In this document: positions 1 to 11,188 of the stretch, piece after piece
Layout of the letters: every line of letters starts with the position of its first letter
How positions within the stretch are numbered: position 1 is the stretch's first letter
Assembly: GCA_903813345.2 (NCBI GenBank)
Contig: CAIIXF020000012.1
Coordinates: forward strand, 18,669,520 to 18,733,519
Length of the DNA: 64,000 nucleotides
Origin: Owenia fusiformis
Taxonomy: Eukaryota; Annelida; Polychaeta; Sabellida; Oweniidae
Reading direction: 5' to 3'
Program-made: the position numbers and the translations under genes
The notes under the pieces: model-generated
Databases searched by the model: none
What the model saw: the letters and a program-made list of their open reading frames with translations, nothing else
Told to the model about the DNA's origin: nothing

Positions 1-1647
1 ACGAAAAAATAAATTTTTAAGAATTACTATTCAAAAGTTATGAAGACCTCTGATTTCTCAATATCAGCGAAAATGCAATTGTAACAATGTGGAAATAACG
101 GGACGAAATGTCTCATATCTGGAGGTTCCCAGTTACGGGAAATCCTATTGCTATAAAATCCTAAGATGACCTAGTACGGATTGCTCGTTTTTAAATATTC
201 TTGGCAGACATATGTCTAATCAACTCAATGTTCTCATCTCCCTAAGTAATCAAAATCCCAAGGGATTTGGCGATTTAAAAGTATGAAACATTTAGTTCTC
301 TTCGAGTGTCACTTGCAGACTTGTGTACGTCGTATTCGCATTAAAAGTTAGAATAAACACGATTTTTGAAGGATTTACAAGCTTAACAAAAAGCATGTTT
401 TAATGATATAATATACATACGATTCAACAATACATTTGATAGTATTGATGGAAACGTAATCAGGTAATGCGATGATTCCCAAAAACACCACAAAACAACC
501 GCTAAAATATATAAAACGGCACTCAAAGATGCACTATATTTGCGTTTTGATTTGCGGCAGGGTAAAAGATATCGCAAGTATTTGTTCACTTGCGTTCAAA
601 AAATCTACAATCTTGCGTCAGAACTGCGTTGCGTCATATTGGTAATATGTTTTTTAGGAAATATATGCGATGCGATGCGTTGCGTTGCGGGCGTAACGCA
701 TGCGATTCTGCGTTGCGACCAACTGATAATGAGGCCTCAGGTTCGCATCTTTCTGTCTCTACAGAAACACAACTGAGAAGAAAAAAATAAGTAGAAAAAT
801 AGTCTATCATGATGATCCTCATCCATATTCAAAAATTCGATCCCCCTATACACTTTATTGTTTGCAATAAGTTCGACAATTGATTCATTAGGCTGCATGA
901 ATTGTTCTGTGTGTCAAGCATGATGTATGTAATCAAAAAACCAAGTTTTGAAATGACAGAAATAATGGTAATCGCGCGGATTGCCCTGATTCCTCCCAAT
1001 TACACATCCCAACCTTGCTTCAGTAAACACGATTTCTTATTTTCAACGACAATTTGGTTACTTTTAATTCGGGTAGGGAACTTTTTCCAATTGTGGTTAG
1101 CAATATAGTTACACGACGACAGAATCTCAAAGATAATCATGCAATAAAATAATTTTGGAATGTGTTTTTGATCCTACCACCCCTATGAAAAAAATAAAAG
1201 CGCCCGCCTGGGTCGCCTGCCCGCCTGTAAAATACAGGTAACCAGAAACAATACAGACTACCCTACCAAGTAACAACGTTTAAAGGGATACAGGATTCAG
1301 TTAAGTTGCAAATGGAGGACATGGGTTTATTTCCAAATTTCTGAACGTAAACTACATTTTACAATTCCTAGTGTTCTACCAGACATAAAATAGATTCACC
1401 AAGCACTTGGTAGAATATTGTTAGCAAAAACCGTAAAGGCAAAGACAGAGACTATTGGGCGCAGTAAAGTAAAGATTGAAGGCAATACAGGATACTTTTT
1501 AGTAAATCCATTAATTTACAGGGCGCTTGTAAGTTTCATTTTGAATATGTTACTTCTTTTGACATTGATATGCTACACAACCCCCAGTTAACTGTTTTTA
1601 TACTGCATGTCATTGTGTTTTATGTAGATGGGTTTTCTAGTATGTTA
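1..1647. other. Non-coding stretch, no gene recognised
   Basis: No reading frame here has a recognisable domain or convincing splice sites. A short low-complexity patch rich in GATGCG/GTTGCG words lies at about 656-720; the small frames over it on both strands are by-products of that repeat. Confidence 0.5.
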
Positions 1648-2645
1648 TGCCTAGGTCACATAGCCGCCGGGCGCCGGCCGATGAGTAGTCATCGGCCGAT
1701 TTCTAAATCGACCGGGCGCCGGTGACTTTTCACCGATGTCTTGATCTAATCGTGATTATGGTCACATTAGTACAGTCATCGTACATCGTACGTGGAGTAC
1801 CTTCTTCCCTAGACAAATCTAAATCTTCATCATCCAACAGCTCACGAGCATTGTTATTGTCTTTTCCCACCTGTCTTCCCAAGGCCTTCCTGATATGCAG
1901 TATGGCCCGTTGGCCTTATCCCCTCTATCCTTAGCCTTTGGAATATTGACTGTAATTGAGACAGTGAACTTTCGTATTCAAATTGTGACCCTTGAAAATA
2001 CTGTACTCAGAAAAACATTCAGAAGATTTTTAAAATAAATGATTTGTAATGGTATATGCATGAGTGAATATACGCATAAAAATGTATCACTCTATTCAAT
2101 GTGTATGACAGACATACACGATTAATGTCAATATAAGAACGACTAGATCAACCCATCACCCAGCCATTCAAATGTGTGTCATTGTTTTACAGTAAGCCTA
2201 ATCGTTCCATTTATGTTTTATAAAAATCTCTCACAGTGTGTAGTAATTATAATTTCTTAACTCATTATTTTTTAAACCTTTATATCACTTTATAACTAAT
2301 CATTATTTATCAAGGATTTTAAGATTTATCAAACAAATCAGCACGCAAAATCCCAAGATGACCGTGCGATGCCACCGGGCGCCGTAAGATAATCGGACGA
2401 TGATCGGACGGGACACGGCCGGGTAGGTACCGATGAGTTTGGTTGAGAGAAAATCGCCAAGACATCGGCAACTTTTATCTCCGCGATAAAACTCTGCCGG
2501 CGCCCGTACGATGTCTAAAAATCGGCCGATGAGTGGCGATCATCGCCCGGCGCCCGTACGATGCCCGGGCTCGCCGGCCAATTTTGAACAAAATACTCAT
2601 CGGCCGGGCGCCGTAGTGAAAATCGGAGCCTATGTGACCAAGGCA
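1648..2645. mobile_element. GC-rich foldback/MITE-like element
   Basis: The ends are inverted copies: GCCTAGGTCACATAG on the left and CTATGTGACCAAGGC on the right. Next to each end lie GC-rich, partly palindromic blocks built on CGGCCGGGCGCCG and CGGCCGATGAG, in sharp contrast to the AT-rich centre. There is no coding content. Related blocks recur at 4954-5013. It looks like a non-autonomous inverted-repeat element; I see no clear target duplication and cannot name a superfamily. Confidence 0.55.
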
Positions 2646-3083
2646 TTATTCAACTGTGCTTTGTGAATTAATGGTTAATGGTCAACCTGTACTAGACATT
2701 GGTCAAACAGTATCCATCACGAAATAGTATTGTTCAATTCACAACGAGCAGTTCTTGGGAGTATCACATCAAATTTTCAGTTTTGATTCAGGGATTGAAG
2801 CAGTTGAGTTTTAGAGTTTAATCAGTCAGTTACAACCATGAAGTTACTGTTATTACCACCTTGCAGGGCCCGTTCTAGGGGTTTTAGTACTAGTTGAGAA
2901 GGCATTTAAATTGCTATATTGACGTGAGCAATATTGTGTCGGGTGTTAATGACTTTAGTCGGGCAATAATGACATCATCCGCCCGGTTATGTTTCCCGGG
3001 AAAAGTGATATCGTTCAGTGCGTAAGATTTTCTATTTCAAATTTGCTATTTCAGCTCTGGGCATTAACGGTGGTAATAATAGT

Positions 3084-3184
3084 AATAACGTCATTTCTGC
3101 GGGCAAAATAGTGAAATATTGGACCTTGGGCCTGCGGCCCTTGGTCCAATATTTCACTATATTGCCCTTTGAAATGACGTTATT
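3084..3184. repeat. Long hairpin
   Basis: AATAACGTCATTTC at the left is answered by GAAATGACGTTATT at the right, and an inner arm AATAGTGAAATATTGGACC by its near-exact reverse complement, around a GC-rich loop (TTGGGCCTGCGGCCCTT). Probably a small foldback element. No gene overlaps it. Confidence 0.6.
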
Positions 3185-3365
3185 GTACTATTGACATGCA
3201 AACAATGAACAATAAATGAGCTAAAATTGAACTATATAATCTTGTTTACTGTCACTAAACGACACGAGCCATTTTATATACTATATGTTAGGCCTACATT
3301 GGGGTTAAGATTACGTGTCATCATTTTATAACAATCCAAATCACATAGCTAACCAAAATATTTAC

Positions 3366-3680
3366 CTTCTGTGCATGATGTTAGCGTGTAATAGGAAGCC
3401 GTCCACTCATCGTCGCTGCCAATTACATACAGAGGAGTCTGTATAGATTCCGGATAGTCTGGATTTTCGTTAAAATAAGCCCTGATAGTGGCACTTCCTA
3501 AAGTCTCACTTATATACCACTGATTGTCGGAAGGCCAATAATACAGATAGTTAGCAACATTTATTTTTTTATACACTACGCGATCACTAAAGGTTTCCTG
3601 TTGTAACTCATATACACCAAAAATGTTAAACGTATTAGGGTGTGCGAAAGTGTCGTCACCTTCTAAGTACAACCTCTGGA
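3366..3680 (-). CDS. Exon encoding an unrecognised Tyr/Trp-rich extracellular module
   Basis: On the minus strand a TTTTTCAG acceptor ends just above 3680 and a GTAAATATT donor begins just below 3366. The exon is 315 bp, phase 1 at both ends, so it is a symmetric shuffling-type module of about 105 residues. The protein has a spaced pattern GVYEL (about residue 24), DRVVYKK (about 36), NYLYYWP (about 46), QWYISETLGS (about 55) and ends with a cysteine (LTSC). I do not recognise a named family; the aromatic-rich pattern resembles uncharacterised modules seen in large secreted proteins of aquatic animals. The EGF exon at 5568-5690 lies upstream in the same orientation with compatible phase, so both probably belong to one gene running leftward out of the window. 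Confidence 0.6.
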
Positions 3681-4214
3681 CTGAAAAACAATTAATATCA
3701 ATTGTAAATAAATATGATGGATGAATGATAAGAATATACGTATATACAGGGTGTTTAAGTGATGACACTACATGTAGCTCTCCCATTTCTACAGTTTTTA
3801 ACCAATCTTTCTTGATTTTGCACATATTATGTGGCATGTAATAATGATTGCACATACTAAATTTCATGTCTCGAGACCGAAAATAGTTATACTATCATAT
3901 AGATTTTGATTTGGTAACAAGGTACATGTACATGTACTTGACACAGCACATATGACACATAAATGTCACATTTTACATAACTTAGGAATCTCTAATCCTG
4001 AGCATATCCCTTCTGCAAACGATGTAATATTTATATTCAGCACTTTTTGTCCATACCCAGTGGATACAATGTTCACTACAAAGTAATTTTAATCTTCTTC
4101 ATTGCATTTTTATTGTTGTTTAGCCAACCATTTTTGGAAAACATTTATCAGTTTTTTCGGAATGAAGCTGTTGACTCTTAAGAAGACAAACAGCATCATT
4201 TGGAGAATAATGAG

Positions 4215-4715
4215 CAAGGTCTCAATTACCGAAACGGTTCGTTTTGGTAACAAAATGTCGGAACGTCAAAGGTACCATTTTTCTTTTTTCCTTATTTCAC
4301 GCGTTGTAGGCAGAATCCACTCGACATTTTTCTCACAAACGTATATCAGTATCATATAAATGTACATGTTTGCGAAAAAACTCTGAAGACAACAGAATCG
4401 CCGATTTAATTCCTCACTTAAGTTACATAAACGGTTTGGATTAAAAGTGCAGACCTTAACTGTTTTTCGAAAAACCGTTTATGTAACTAAAGTGAGGAAT
4501 TAAATAGACGATTCTGTTGTCTTCTGAACTATTTGTTCGCAAATATGATCATTTTCTTAAACATATGATACTGATACACATTTTTTTTTTAAATGTCCGG
4601 GGAATTCTGCCTACAACGTGTGGAATAAGGAAAAAAGAAAAATAGCACCTTCGATGTTCCGACATTTTGTTAATAAAACGAACCGTTTCGGTAAGCAGCG
4701 TAATCGAGTGGATCA
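4215..4715. mobile_element. Foldback element, family F1, full palindromic copy
   Basis: An imperfect palindrome of about 0.5 kb. Outer arms carry the sequence around AACGGTTCGTTTTGG (left) and ACGAACCGTTTCGG (right); inner arms run from CTCTGAAGACAACAGAATCG (4381) to its complement at about 4508-4527. The right edge reads GTAATCGAGTGGATCACCAG. A half copy lies at 58852-59115 and an end fragment at 54578-54612, so this is a multi-copy family. Apparent reading frames inside it are shadows of the repeat. Confidence 0.7.
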
Positions 4716-4953
4716 CCAGTGCAGTTACCTATTTCCACAAAACCTGTTTTCTGGTGACGCTTTTTTATCTTTGGCAGACTTTCCAACTCATGGAGATCCC
4801 AGAATAATTATGGTGTCTTTTAACTAGGACTACTATGATGTCATACTATGAATGAACCATACTATAAATGATCCACAGGAAATATTTTAAATCACCAACT
4901 GATATAAATTTAATGGAGAATACATGGCTCAAAATCATGTGAATCATGTGCCC

Positions 4954-5013
4954 GGCCGATTGAGTGTTTTGTTCAAAATTGTTTTCAGTTTGGAACAAAA
5001 TACTCAATCGGCC
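4954..5013. repeat. Hairpin related to the GC-rich element at 1648-2645
   Basis: Two 21-bp arms (4954-4974 and 4993-5013) are exact reverse complements except around the centre; the arm contains GGCCGATTGAGTGTTTTG. The inner words ACAAAATACTC and CGGCC are shared with 2586-2610 of the larger element, so this is probably a solitary end of the same family. Confidence 0.55.
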
Positions 5014-5420
5014 AGGAGCCGGCCGATGAATCGCAGCAAATACGACCCTGCAGGCATGAGGGAGAATACTTCTTATATATTATGCAATGCACTCGCCCGC
5101 GGGTAAGTCAAAAACGCGGTCTTAATATACTCATATATATTTGTCAAATAGATGTCTCCAAGTCAAAATAAATTAGGATTTCTCAAAGGTGTCCTTATAT
5201 GGCTTAAGCAAAAGTTCAATATCTCAAGGTTCCATCATTTGCCCTCATTGCTTCTTCTTTATATAAATGATCTTAATGAAGCTCCGAATCATAACTTTTT
5301 ATAGTTCTATTTTCTTTCACTGTGCCACAAATGTGTTAATACACAGACATATAGCCCGTTCATATGATTGCATGAATACTGATTTCACTGAAAACGAAGG
5401 GTTGATGAAACCATGTAAAA

Positions 5421-5515
5421 ACAAAGTTGTTGATTTTCTTTCTCAGAGATATTTCTTTTTCTTTTTGACGTTTAAAAAAATATATATCTCTGAGAAAGAA
5501 AATCAACAACTTTGT
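5421..5515. repeat. Perfect 32-bp-arm hairpin
   Basis: Arms at 5421-5452 and 5484-5515 are exact reverse complements (32 of 32) around a 31-bp T/A-rich loop. It lies about 50 bp beyond the donor of the EGF exon, inside an intron. It looks like a recently arrived miniature foldback; no target duplication is obvious. Confidence 0.7.
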
Positions 5516-5567
5516 ACATTACTACCAGAGAGATGAACATTCATAGAAGCATGTAAAAACAGCTCAC

Positions 5568-5690
5568 CTGTACAGTTATATTCATCATCTCGTAAAGTAA
5601 ATCCATCGTTACAGCTGCATTCGTTTGTTCCGTTGTTAATTGAACAGATTTGCTCACATCCACCATTTTCTGTATCACATTCGTTTGCAT
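5568..5690 (-). CDS. EGF-like domain exon (second gene)
   Basis: Minus-strand exon between a TTATTTAG acceptor and a CAG/GTGAGC donor, 123 bp, phase 1 at both ends. It encodes an EGF module that starts NECDTENGGCEQIC, continues with NECSCNDGF and closes with a cysteine (NC), giving the six-cysteine EGF pattern with the NGGC-x2-IC spacing common in fibulin/LDL-receptor-type modules. In the minus direction it precedes the module exon at 3366-3680 in the same phase. A LINE fragment lies immediately upstream (5766-6492). Confidence 0.75.
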
Positions 5691-5765
5691 CTAAATAATT
5701 TTTTAGAGGTTATTGTTATTTATTTCTATATAATTCAACATAATTATTTACATAGATTGTGAGGG

Positions 5766-6492
5766 GCCGAGGCTACATAGCATTATTAGCCCCCCTCTAG
5801 AAAGTTAAAAACATATAATAAATCACTGGAGTGTGTAGGATTGCAGACGGTCGTCCACCAGGTCTTGCCCATGATGATGTATATGAGTGTTAATGAGAGA
5901 TGATGTGAAATGAGGAGGATGGTCATTCTAAGATGTTATCGATATAATTTGAAAATAGTTGAAGGCATTTTGTATTCAGTTCACTATTTAAATTTTCATC
6001 TCCATAAAGTATAAATTCTATTTTTTGCTTTCTGGTTTTTCCAAAATAGCACATAATATCAAGATTATCTAACTTTAGGATGTTCTGTATGTAATCATTT
6101 CTATGTATGGCGATTAGAGGGCAGTCGAGTAAAAGATGAATCTTATCTTGATCTCGGTGGCCACAGGGACAAGAAGGATTTATGATGTTCTTGAAATTAT
6201 GTCTAAAAAGTCACTTTTATGGGCAATGTCGCTTCTTATTTTATTAAGTTTAGTTTCAGAAGACCTTTTCAAATTAAGATTTTGTGCTAAAATATTCTTT
6301 TTATGAAATGTATATTTCTTATTATAGTTTTTCTTGAAGATCGCTAGGGTTGGCGATGTTTTTATTTCAGTTGAAAGATTTTTCCAAAAGGAGGTGGGCT
6401 TTATGGCTGGTGAATTTAGGTATTTTACAGACGCTCTCACGGGTAAAACATATTCTCTTCTGGAGCGGAGCTCCCTTTCGGCACCAGGCATC
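5766..6492 (-). pseudogene. 5'-truncated LINE fragment (C-terminal ORF2 tail)
   Basis: Minus-strand frames encode the end of a LINE ORF2: RREYVLPVRASVKYLNS, then SFWKNLSTEIK, then after a frame break near 6180 a Cys-rich segment NPSCPCGHRDQDKIHLLLDC followed by a short tail. This is the arrangement seen at the end of the larger LINE at 7451-8536 (CNCG...HLLFQCPL), so both are from related CR1/Jockey-like elements. RT and endonuclease are absent and the frame is broken, so it is inactive. Confidence 0.65.
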
Positions 6493-7450
6493 TAAATAAC
6501 AACATTTTTACTTCAAGTTGACAAAACCATATTCTCATTTATCTGTATTGCTTTGCGTTTAAGTTATAGTGAACATTTCATTCAATCATGGATCATGATG
6601 TTTAGTGTAGAAGTCATTTTAGACATTTTTGTAGCTAAGATATTGATTTGAAGTCTCGAACGCTGATAAACTTAGTAAATAGCCCAGTTTGCACCCCATG
6701 CAGACAGATCGTCTAAAATTACATTCGTATGATGTGAGACTCGACATTCACCAGGAAAGTAGAAACATTTTGTCACCCTTGATGCAAATTAATTTTTACT
6801 GCTTAATAAATGATGAATGACAGTCATATTAATTTCTATAAGTATGAGAATAGCATGCCGTCTTGATATTTCAAGGTAACTCGTTCGAAAAACGATTACG
6901 TTGATTGAAATGACGATGTAAAGATAAAACCGCAACGAAATATTTGTAGATTTCTTTGAAAAACTAAGAAATATACATCTCAAATTGAATTTTTCAAGAC
7001 AGAAAAAACATGTATAAATAGTAAGGCATGTGGGTCCGATTCCCCCTGGTAGTATTAACATTAGTCTCGTATAATTCATACAATTAATATTCGAAACCCA
7101 ACTATTATTCAAACTTATGATCGGACAAAAATTGATTTTTTTTTTAAAGATTTTATTTCATTACAAGATATAACATTATACATCCCTTCAATCGCCCAAT
7201 GGCATTATAGAAGGGTACAGTAAGATTATACAAATACAATATGAATAAGGTCAATGGGGTTTATACTGCACTTGAGGTTGACCATGGGGTGGACTTATCT
7301 CTGTGGACAAAATTATTTAAAGTACTGTTAAGGAGGGGAAAGAGCTCATAGGTTTGTTTCAATGAATTCAGCAATTAGGGTTTGGAGTTTTGAATTTAAA
7401 TCAAGGGAAAAATTTTCAGAACCATGTTTCATTAAGTAAAACAGATCATT

Positions 7451-8536
7451 CTAAGTTGAGTGTTCGTCTGAAGAATCAGTTGTATCCATAATATCAGTTT
7501 TTAATTTGGTTATACTTCTTTTGATGAGAGGACATTGAAATAAAAGGTGTTTTTCTGTCTGAGGAGCTCCACAATTACAATTTGGATTATCAATATATGT
7601 AAAATTATGTGCATAAAGTTGGGCTTTAAAAAGAAGATCGGCTCTAAATCTGTTAATTAGAATTTCATGAGATCTTTTCAGATTGAGTTTGGAAGTGCTA
7701 ATAAAACTTTCTTGATTTTTAAACAAGATCTTTTGGTGTTTTTTAAAGGATTGAAAAGTTTCCATATTACGTAATCTTTTAGGTAATTGTGACCAGTTTG
7801 ATATTGCAGATGGTACTGATGAAATTAAAAACCTCTCTGAGCACCTGGCGGGTAAAATAAAGTCAAATCTATCGCGCAAATTTCGTGTTCCAAGATTTTT
7901 GAACTTCTCAAAGATTTCATCTAGAAAGGGTGGATTTGGCCCATTAACTACATTGAACATGAAGTTATTGATTTGCATTCTTCTTGTTTCTAAGGAAGGC
8001 CATTGAAGGAGATTTAAAACCTTATCAGTATTACTGCCATGAAGACAACCAGAGCACACAAGAGAAGCCTGATAGTAGATTTTATCAAGTCTATTGAGAA
8101 GATTTTTTGACGCATTATTAAAAAGAGCAGTTCCATAGTCAAAATGAGGTCTTATAAAGGAATTAAAAAGCGTTTCAAGATCTCTAGAGTTTAACTTTGT
8201 TTTAAGATTTTTCAAGGGATTTATCATTTTTCTAACTTTATTGTATATTTCCTCAATGTGATTTTGATTCGTTAGATTATGATCAAAAGTATATCCAAGG
8301 TGTTTATGTACATTTGTTCTTTCAATTTCAGAGTCACTAAGGTAGGATTTGCTTACATTTTGAGGATTAGTTCTAATTCCAGAGAAAATAACTCCACAGC
8401 TCTTTTCTGGTTTAAATTGTAGCTTCCACAATTTGGACCAATTTTCTATCTCAGATAAATCAGATTTTACTAATTCATAAATTTCTTTGGGGCTTTTTGG
8501 GGTCAAAAATAAAGTGAAGAGATGTGTCATCTGCAT
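7451..8536 (-). pseudogene. LINE ORF2, C-terminal part (thumb and Cys-rich tail)
   Basis: 361-residue frame that overlaps the RT frame above it and continues it after a frameshift near 8500. It begins in the RT palm just after the YADD region (LFTLFLTPKSPKEIYE, ENWSKLWKLQFKPEKS), runs through a region typical of CR1-like LINEs (RDLETLFNSFIRPHFDYG, LDKIYYQASLVCSG) and ends with a Cys/His motif CNCG-x11-C (HLLFQCPL). It belongs with the segments up to 10825. Confidence 0.8.
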
Positions 8537-9293
8537 AGATGTAGCATTTTGAATTTACATTATCTGGGAGATCGTTGATATATAAAATAAATAGAAGTGG
8601 ACCAAAAATTGATCCCTGTGGTACACCACAGTTTAGGAAGCCTGCTTCAGTTGTAACTGATGACTCACCAGAAATGTTTACAAAAAATCGTCTATTTGTC
8701 AGATATGAATTTAATAAGTTTAGAAGTTGGCCATGAATAGCATAGGCTCTTAGTTTGTGAAGAAGTAAGTTATGCGGAACACGGTCAAAAGCAGCCGCAA
8801 TATCAAGAAAAATCGTTTTACAGGCTTTGCCTTGGTCAAAATTTGTAAGTAAGAAATGTTCAATTGTCATTAGTTGAGAATGGGTGCTATGGCCTGGTAA
8901 AAAACCATACTGATACTTGAACAAAAGATTATTTGAAATTAAGTGTTTTTTAATTCGGTCGGCTATAATTTTCTCAAATAGTTTTGGTAAAGTATTTAGT
9001 AGTGTAATTGGTCTGTTATTGCTGATCTTTGATTTATCATGTTTTTTCAAAATAGGACAGACACTGCCAATTTTCCAAGTATCGGGGAAAATATTCTTGG
9101 CCATGAGTTTGTTGAAAATTTCCGAAAGTGGTTTTGAAAGGGAATGTGCAGTCAAATTTAACATTTTATTTGTTATTTCATCTGGACCACCGGCTTTGGA
9201 GGGATCAAGAGTCAAAATTAGTTTCATAACTTCAAACTGATCAGTTTTAGCTGAAATCAGCAGTGAGTTTGTTCTCATTCGAAAATGTGGCAA
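8475..9293 (-). pseudogene. LINE reverse transcriptase segment
   Basis: 272-residue frame with the RT blocks in order: KAGGPDEITNKML near residue 34, RPITLLNTLPKLFEK near 94, IFLDIAAAFDRVPHN near 160, the block GVPQGSIFGPLLFILYINDL near 226 and the catalytic YADD box near residue 255. All three catalytic aspartates (one in FLDIAAAF, two in YADD) remain. The order and wording fit the CR1/L2/Jockey group. It is separated by frameshifts from the endonuclease segment above and the tail below. Confidence 0.85.
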
Positions 9294-9587
9294 ATTTTGA
9301 TTGTCATTTTCATCTAGATGATTCTTATTTGCAAAAAGTCAGAAATGAGTTAGCTTTATCTATGTTTCTAGTGAGGGGTTGATTTGAATTTTCATCTATA
9401 ATTGATGGGATATCTGATTTCGTATGCTTGTTACCAAGAAAAGATTTGATTATTTTCCAATAATTTTTATCATTTTTGCTCAAAGTGCTCATTGATTCCA
9501 GAGTATTTATTTCAATTTTGATTCTTAGCTTCTTTTATTAAAATAGATAAGTGTAATGCTTGTTGATCATATTTTATTCTATTATCA

Positions 9588-10286
9588 TCACTTGGATTTT
9601 TTTATCATTTGGTTGTAGTATTGTTTTTTCTTTTTAATTAACTTAAGTTTGTCGTTAAACCAGGGTTGATCATTTGCCCTAATGATAATTATTTTGTTTG
9701 GAATATGAGTTTTGTATATATTTGTTAATTTATGGACAAAATCTTCTGTAATTTTATTCATGTCAATTCCATTATTAATTATTTGATTCCAATTTTCATT
9801 TCTTATTGCATTATTTAGGTTTTCAAGATTGGTTTCTTTATATTTCCAAACGGTTTTTCTAATTGGTTTTTTCTTTTGAACTTTAAGATTAATTTGAGTT
9901 ATAATGGTACTGTGATCAGTCCTTCCAATAGGGTCGGTTATTGTCCAGGATTTAAAAATATCAGGTGATTCTGTAATAATGTGATCAATACATGACTTAG
10001 AATGACTTGTAATTCTTGTAGGTTTGTTAATTAATTGTACATAGTTAAAGTCATCAATACATTCTAGAAGTTTCACTCCAGCTAAATTGCTATCATTATT
10101 ATCATACCAAGTAGAATTTTTTGCATTTAAGTCACACATGATCATAACATGATCGAAATTTGGAACATCATTATTAATCTTTTGAAGCTGCCGCTTAAAC
10201 AGAGAAAAGTATTCACGGGTTTCATTAGCATTCATACTTGGAGACCTGTAACAGGCACCAAATAAAATTTTCTTTTGATTTATCAT
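9588..10286 (-). pseudogene. LINE endonuclease (APE-type) segment
   Basis: The frame carries ACYRSPSMNANE, then MIMCDLNAKNSTW (equivalent of the GDFN box), SCIDHIITE (equivalent of the RIDYI box) and GRTDHSTI (the SDH box), i.e. the ordered motifs of apurinic-like LINE endonucleases. The N-terminal E box (GLCEAG) lies in the separate frame at 10385-10825. The frame is interrupted before RT at about 9300-9590. Confidence 0.8.
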
Positions 10287-10384
10287 TAATTCAGCAAAGA
10301 GAAAATCTAAGCCGTTAATGTAAAAATCTGAATCAATTGACTTAAAAGCAATCTGATCATGTATATAAATAAAAAGACCTCTTC

Positions 10385-10825
10385 CTAACTCGGAGTATAG
10401 AGTCCGATAATTTTGTATGTCAAATTCCCATTAATAATGACATCTTTTGATGGAGTTCCAGCCTCACAGAGACCGATAACTGAGGGATTTACTTCATTAA
10501 CTCTAATTTTCAAAGATTCAAATCTTGCCCCACCATCTGCGGTAATACTGTTTATGTTGGAAAAAAGACAAGACATATGTACACTATCTGATCCTGGGTT
10601 AGGATGCACATCTCCAGATAGAACAAGAAAAAGTTGAACAACATTTGGAATGTAAATGAGACTATAAAGTCCAGGTAATAGTATGGTGCTCAGAGCTAGT
10701 TTAGTTGTCAATATAACAGAGTAAGAACTTAGAATGCATTTCACATGACGTTTTATGGTGAGTATAATCACCATTGGAGTTAGTATATATATACTGCAAA
10801 TAGAAAATAAATATAGAAAGACCAA
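10385..10825 (-). pseudogene. LINE N-terminal segment with hydrophobic leader and 2A-like motif
   Basis: 146-residue frame: two hydrophobic stretches in the first ~70 residues, then the motif LSGDVHPNPGSDS near residue 72, then the start of the endonuclease (FSNINSI, VNEVNPSVIGLCEAGTPS). The motif matches the shape of 2A-like translational recoding sequences known at the N-terminus of several invertebrate LINEs (DxExNPGP), but here the glutamate is histidine and the residue after NPG is serine, not proline, so cleavage is doubtful. The frame ends at 10385, before the rest of the endonuclease. Confidence 0.7.
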
Positions 10826-10906
10826 TAGTGGACTTACAACAAGACTTAAGAATGCAAAGTTCTGATGTGTTTGATGATAATAGCATTGTAAAACACACCA
10901 AAAGCG

Positions 10907-11180
10907 TTTTTATTGTGACAATAAAGCATCAGTGCATATACTAAACAAAGGACAGTCGCGCGTCCCACTTATCATGAGACTCATGAGACTACTCGTTATT
11001 AATGCTGGGAAACACTCGTTTACATTCTCTGCGAAATACATACCATCAAAACATAACATTATAAGTGACTCTCTTTCACGCTTCCAGATGAAACGATTCA
11101 GAGAGGCAGCACCACAGGCCGATCCTCAACCGGTTCCTATCCCGGACCCCAGGGAAGTATTGGGAATGGAGACACATTAG
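10907..11180 (+). pseudogene. RNase H C-terminal fragment of YR retrotransposon
   Basis: The frame reads FYCDNKASVHILNKGQSR and later KYIPSKHNIISDSLSRF, the RNase H blocks (DN...A, H...N..D.LSR) shared by gypsy/DIRS/Ngaro pol proteins. The upstream RT is gone. It terminates with TAG at 11178-11180; the recombinase frame continues in the -1 frame across this stop, as in the intact element at 28-32 kb. Confidence 0.75.
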
Positions 11181-11188
11181 ACGCTAAG

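Larger units (their letters stand above)
7137..10905 (-). mobile_element. Nearly full-length CR1/Jockey-type LINE, inactivated
   Basis: Minus-strand LINE with endonuclease and reverse transcriptase, ending in a poly(A) run (T-run at about 7136-7146 on the plus strand) just after an AATAAA-type signal. The 5' limit near 10.86-10.9 kb is set by the start of RNase H coding sequence of the neighbouring element on the plus strand. Reading frame breaks near 10385, 9590, 9290 and 8500 make it inactive. About 300 bp of 3' untranslated sequence (7147-7450) carry no other feature. Confidence 0.8.

Noticed and set aside
8917-9240. 107-codon plus-strand frame opposite the LINE RT
   Set aside because: Antisense shadow of a well-supported RT segment.
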